A DNA stretch of 7,384 nt from DATIBL01 sp035457505. GTDB taxonomy: Bacteria > Patescibacteriota > Minisyncoccia > Phycocordibacterales > UBA6899. The notes beneath the pieces were generated by a model. It saw nothing but the letters and a program-made list of their open reading frames with translations. It did no database searches and was not told the origin of the DNA. Shown piece by piece: positions 5,254 to 7,384 of the stretch (positions within the stretch are counted from its first letter, which is position 1; every line of letters starts with the position of its first letter). The stretch spans positions 1 to 7,384 of the forward strand of contig DATIBL010000027.1 in the NCBI GenBank assembly GCA_035457505.1, given 5' to 3'. Position numbers and translations under genes: made by a program.

Positions 5254-6282
5254 CTACGAGGTGATCGGTTTCGTGACATAGTCTGCTGGCCGATCTGCGA
5301 GGAATTTCTCGAGTGCGGGACGAGCCAAGAGTCCTTCCTGTGCCCCGACATACTGGACGACGGACATCGAGTTGATCGGGCCCCACTGGAGCGCTGTTTC
5401 GAGCGGTAGTCCCAGGCAAAGTGCGATCGCGATCGTCGATGCGCAGGCGTCGCCAGCGCCAGTGCGCTCGTACGGCGGCTTGGGATCAGGGTACGGCGGC
5501 ATGAAGACCGTTGCATCTGTCGTGCTGTCGTATGCATAGAGACCCTTGGGACCATCGGTGATCACGGAGATCTTCGGTCCGAGCGCCGACATCATCTTTG
5601 GCAATTTTGCCGGGTCGGGCTCGGTTGTCTTCAGGATGATCCGCGCCTCTTCGACGTTGCAGAAGAAGATGTCCGTGCGGGCATAGATGCGCTTCAAGCG
5701 TTCTGCACCGAGTTTGATCTGGAACGTGCCGGGCTGGAAGCCGAGCTTCACCTCCGGATGCGACTCAAGATACTCCGCGATCTCGTCGTGATACTGGAGA
5801 GACGACTCGCCGACCGAGCTAAAGTAGACCCACTTCGGCGAGTTGATGTCGGGAAGATGGTAGTCGTAGCTTTCGTGCTTGATCAGGATCGTACGCTCGG
5901 CTTTGTGCCAGAGGACGTAGTGATAGTTGGAAGTTTTTTCTTCGTTCACTCGGATATAGCGCGTGTCGACTCCGCTTTTGCCGAGCGTCTCGACGATCTC
6001 TTTGCCTTGGTCGTCCGCACCGACATCGGAGACGAACGCTGCCTTGAGGCCGAGCCGCGCAGCCGAGACCGCGGCGTTTGCGGAATTTCCGACGCCCGCA
6101 ATAACCTTGGCGAACTCGTAGGGGATCTTCGCGCCGTTGATGAGACACAGCTCCTGGTCGACGGTCCCATCGCCATCCTGATCGTGCTCCTCATAGACCT
6201 TCGCCTGTGCGATCCGAATGAATGCGTCAGTGACGGTGTCGCCGATCGCGACGAAATCAAACTGCTCCTTCGTGCTTTCCAT
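5254..6282 (-). CDS. PfkB-family carbohydrate kinase
   Basis: The 342-residue protein has the ribokinase fold signatures: an N-terminal FVAIGDTVTDAF strand, the substrate-side GVGNSANAAVSAARLG (63-78), VSDVGADDQGK (84-94), the NVEE motif (209-212) for magnesium/phosphate binding, VITDGPKG (240-247), and the C-terminal RTGAGDACAS with catalytic base D278. It should transfer phosphate from ATP to a sugar or nucleoside. Family members include fructokinase, ribokinase, adenosine kinase and 6-phosphofructokinase 2; sequence alone does not choose. Residues 34-45 (DQDGDGTVDQEL) form an EF-hand-like acidic loop in the N-terminal region. The start ATG has no Shine-Dalgarno but follows a well-formed promoter by about 30 nt. 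The gene is divergent from the class I aldolase and convergent with the pilin gene. The aldolase neighbour makes a hexose or hexose-phosphate substrate attractive, as inference. Confidence 0.9.
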   Translation of the reverse strand: MESTKEQFDFVAIGDTVTDAFIRIAQAKVYEEHDQDGDGTVDQELCLINGAKIPYEFAKVIAGVGNSANAAVSAARLGLKAAFVSDVGADDQGKEIVETLGKSGVDTRYIRVNEEKTSNYHYVLWHKAERTILIKHESYDYHLPDINSPKWVYFSSVGESSLQYHDEIAEYLESHPEVKLGFQPGTFQIKLGAERLKRIYARTDIFFCNVEEARIILKTTEPDPAKLPKMMSALGPKISVITDGPKGLYAYDSTTDATVFMPPYPDPKPPYERTGAGDACASTIAIALCLGLPLETALQWGPINSMSVVQYVGAQEGLLARPALEKFLADRPADYVTKPITS

Positions 6283-6320
6283 ACGTGTGATATGCAGCGT
6301 GGGTTACAGAATATGGCGCA

Positions 6321-6348
6321 AGTATACCAAATTTTGGTGGAATCTGAA
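6321..6348 (-). promoter_or_regulatory. Promoter of the sugar kinase gene
   Basis: On the - strand: -35-like TTCAGA (6348-6343; four of six), 16-bp spacer, and TATACT (6326-6321) preceded by TG plus one base, an extended -10. Start of transcription would be near 6314, leaving a leader of about 31 nt without a visible ribosome binding site. The spacer holds most of the 13-nt palindrome. Confidence 0.55.
6326..6338. repeat. 13-nt palindrome between the divergent promoters, candidate operator
   Basis: ACCAAA and TTTGGT form perfect 6-bp arms around a central T. The site lies in the spacer of the sugar kinase promoter, touches its -10 hexamer, and sits about 30 bp upstream of the aldolase -10. 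It is too AT-rich and lacks a U-tract, so it is not a terminator. A transcription-factor site controlling the kinase or both genes is plausible; no regulator is identified. Confidence 0.35.
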
Positions 6349-6363
6349 CGAACTGAGCCACTG

Positions 6364-6372
6364 TGTTATAAT
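6364..6372 (+). promoter_or_regulatory. Extended -10 promoter of the aldolase gene, probably giving a leaderless mRNA
   Basis: TGTTATAAT is a perfect TATAAT hexamer (6367-6372) with the extended -10 TG. No good -35 is seen at 16-18 bp (CTGAAC at 6344-6349 matches only three of six). Only eight bases separate the hexamer from the ATG at 6381, so initiation at the normal distance would start the mRNA at or within a base or two of the ATG. Confidence 0.65.
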
Positions 6373-6380
6373 CCCCACAT

Positions 6381-7384
6381 ATGAATGAACAACAGCTTGC
6401 CGATACGGCGAAAGCCCTGGTCGCACCATCCAAGGGGATCCTCGCGGCGGACGAATCGACGCCGAGCGCGAACAAGCGCTTTGCTGCGGTCGGCGTTGAA
6501 CAGACCGAAGAGAACCGCCGACGCTACCGGGAACTTTTGCTCACCACGCCGGGCGCGGAAGCGCATCTTTCGGGGGTGATCTTCTATGACGAAACATTTT
6601 GGCAGAACACGAGCTCCGGGGCGCCGATGCGCGAAGCGATCGCGGAGCATGGCGTGATCCCCGGGATCAAGCTCGACCTCGGTCTCGACGATCTCGGCGG
6701 GTTTCCTGGCGAAAAGATCTCGCGCGGCCTCGACGATCTGGCGACGCGCGCCGCAAAGTATGCACTTTCCGGGGCGCAGTTTGCGAAGTGGCGCTCGGTG
6801 ATCGCGATCGGAGACGGGATCCCGACCGACGCGTGCATCGAGGCCAACGCATTCGTGCTCGCGCGCTATGCCCGGATCTGTCAGGACTCCGGCCTCGTGC
6901 CGATCGTCGAGCCCGAAGTGCTTCTCGATGGCGTGCACACGATCGCCGACGCAGAGGCCGCAATGACGCGAACGTTTGATGCACTTTTCGCTGCGATGGC
7001 GAAGTATCGCGTCTATCTCCCCGGCGCGATTCTGAAGACCTCTATGGTTGTTCCTGGAAAGGATTCAGGCGCAGCGATGGATCATGCCGATGTTGCCACG
7101 CGCACGTCGCGGGTCCTGAAGGAGCACGTCCCTACGGAGCTCGGCGGCGTCGTCTTTCTCTCGGGCGGACAGACTTCCGATGATGCGATGAACAATCTCG
7201 ACGCGATCGCGAAGATGGGTCCGTATCCGTGGGGACTGACATTCTCTTATTCGCGCGCACTGCAAGACCCTGTGTTGAAGCACTGGGCGGCGCATCCGGA
7301 CGACATCGCGGGAGCACAGGAACGTTTTCGGGATCGCCTGGAGAAGGCCGCACTAGCGCGGGATGGAAAATTGGGAGGAATGGC
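6381..7384 (+). CDS. Class I fructose-bisphosphate aldolase, 3' partial
   Basis: The frame runs 334 codons from the ATG to the window edge without a stop; the family is usually about 340-365 residues, so only the C-terminal tail is missing. All active-site motifs of the Schiff-base class are present: GILAADES (D24), GIKLDLG (K97), FAKWRSV (K136, R138), LVPIVEPEVL (E177, E179), GAILKTSMV with the Schiff-base lysine K219, FLSGGQTSDDA (S261), and LTFSYSRALQDP (R292). It reversibly cleaves fructose 1,6-bisphosphate to dihydroxyacetone phosphate and glyceraldehyde 3-phosphate in glycolysis/gluconeogenesis, in the cytoplasm and without a metal. The N-terminus MNEQQLADTAKALVAPSKG fits the family start, which supports this ATG even though no Shine-Dalgarno precedes it. 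The gene is divergent from the PfkB kinase. Confidence 0.95.
   Translation, partial: MNEQQLADTAKALVAPSKGILAADESTPSANKRFAAVGVEQTEENRRRYRELLLTTPGAEAHLSGVIFYDETFWQNTSSGAPMREAIAEHGVIPGIKLDLGLDDLGGFPGEKISRGLDDLATRAAKYALSGAQFAKWRSVIAIGDGIPTDACIEANAFVLARYARICQDSGLVPIVEPEVLLDGVHTIADAEAAMTRTFDALFAAMAKYRVYLPGAILKTSMVVPGKDSGAAMDHADVATRTSRVLKEHVPTELGGVVFLSGGQTSDDAMNNLDAIAKMGPYPWGLTFSYSRALQDPVLKHWAAHPDDIAGAQERFRDRLEKAALARDGKLGGM

Noticed and set aside
5758..6384. 208-residue + strand frame
   Set aside because: It is antisense to the PfkB kinase, whose motifs are complete.
6366..6938. 190-residue - strand frame and other frames opposite the aldolase
   Set aside because: The + strand encodes an intact class I aldolase active site; the antisense products are Arg-rich by-products.

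Overview
The window reads as a chromosomal segment of a Patescibacteria (Candidate Phyla Radiation) bacterium using the standard bacterial code, where TGA is a normal stop. The basis is protein style. There is a surface protein combining Ig-like, Thr-rich, cysteine-motif and Asp-rich calcium-binding segments, a short pilin of the compact CPR kind, and a PfkB kinase with a CPR-like extended N-terminal region. The lineage call is an inference from family memory; I cannot place it below phylum level. GC looks to be in the mid-50s percent, and the tetranucleotide GATC is strikingly frequent.

Left part (1-3109, + strand): the 3' part of a large cell-surface protein, cut by the window edge, is followed 6 bp later by a membrane histidine kinase. 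The two look like one transcription unit, with no response regulator in view. A strong hairpin terminator at 3121-3152 separates this unit from a convergent 92-residue small-protein gene on the - strand. That gene has its own near-consensus promoter, Shine-Dalgarno site and terminator.

Middle (3500-5179, + strand): an HD-domain phosphohydrolase (YfbR/HDDC2-like) and a DgkA-type diacylglycerol kinase lie in tandem and end at an intrinsic terminator. That terminator overlaps a possible -10 element for the next gene, a type IV pilin-like protein. The pilin gene ends at a perfect bidirectional terminator shared with the convergent kinase gene.

Right part (5254-7384): a PfkB-family sugar kinase (- strand) and a nearly complete class I fructose-bisphosphate aldolase (+ strand, running off the edge without a stop) are divergently transcribed. 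They share a 98-bp control region containing two extended -10 promoters and a 13-nt palindrome. The aldolase promoter sits so close to the ATG that the mRNA is probably leaderless.

The window covers surface sensing and envelope functions on the left and upper glycolysis on the right. No tRNA, rRNA, CRISPR array, transposase or integration site was seen, and no gene-free stretch exceeds 300 bases. I do not see a clearly new multi-gene system. The best candidates for novelty are the orphan surface-protein/kinase pair, the isolated small protein, the EF-hand-like loop inside the sugar kinase, and the compact overlapping control regions.
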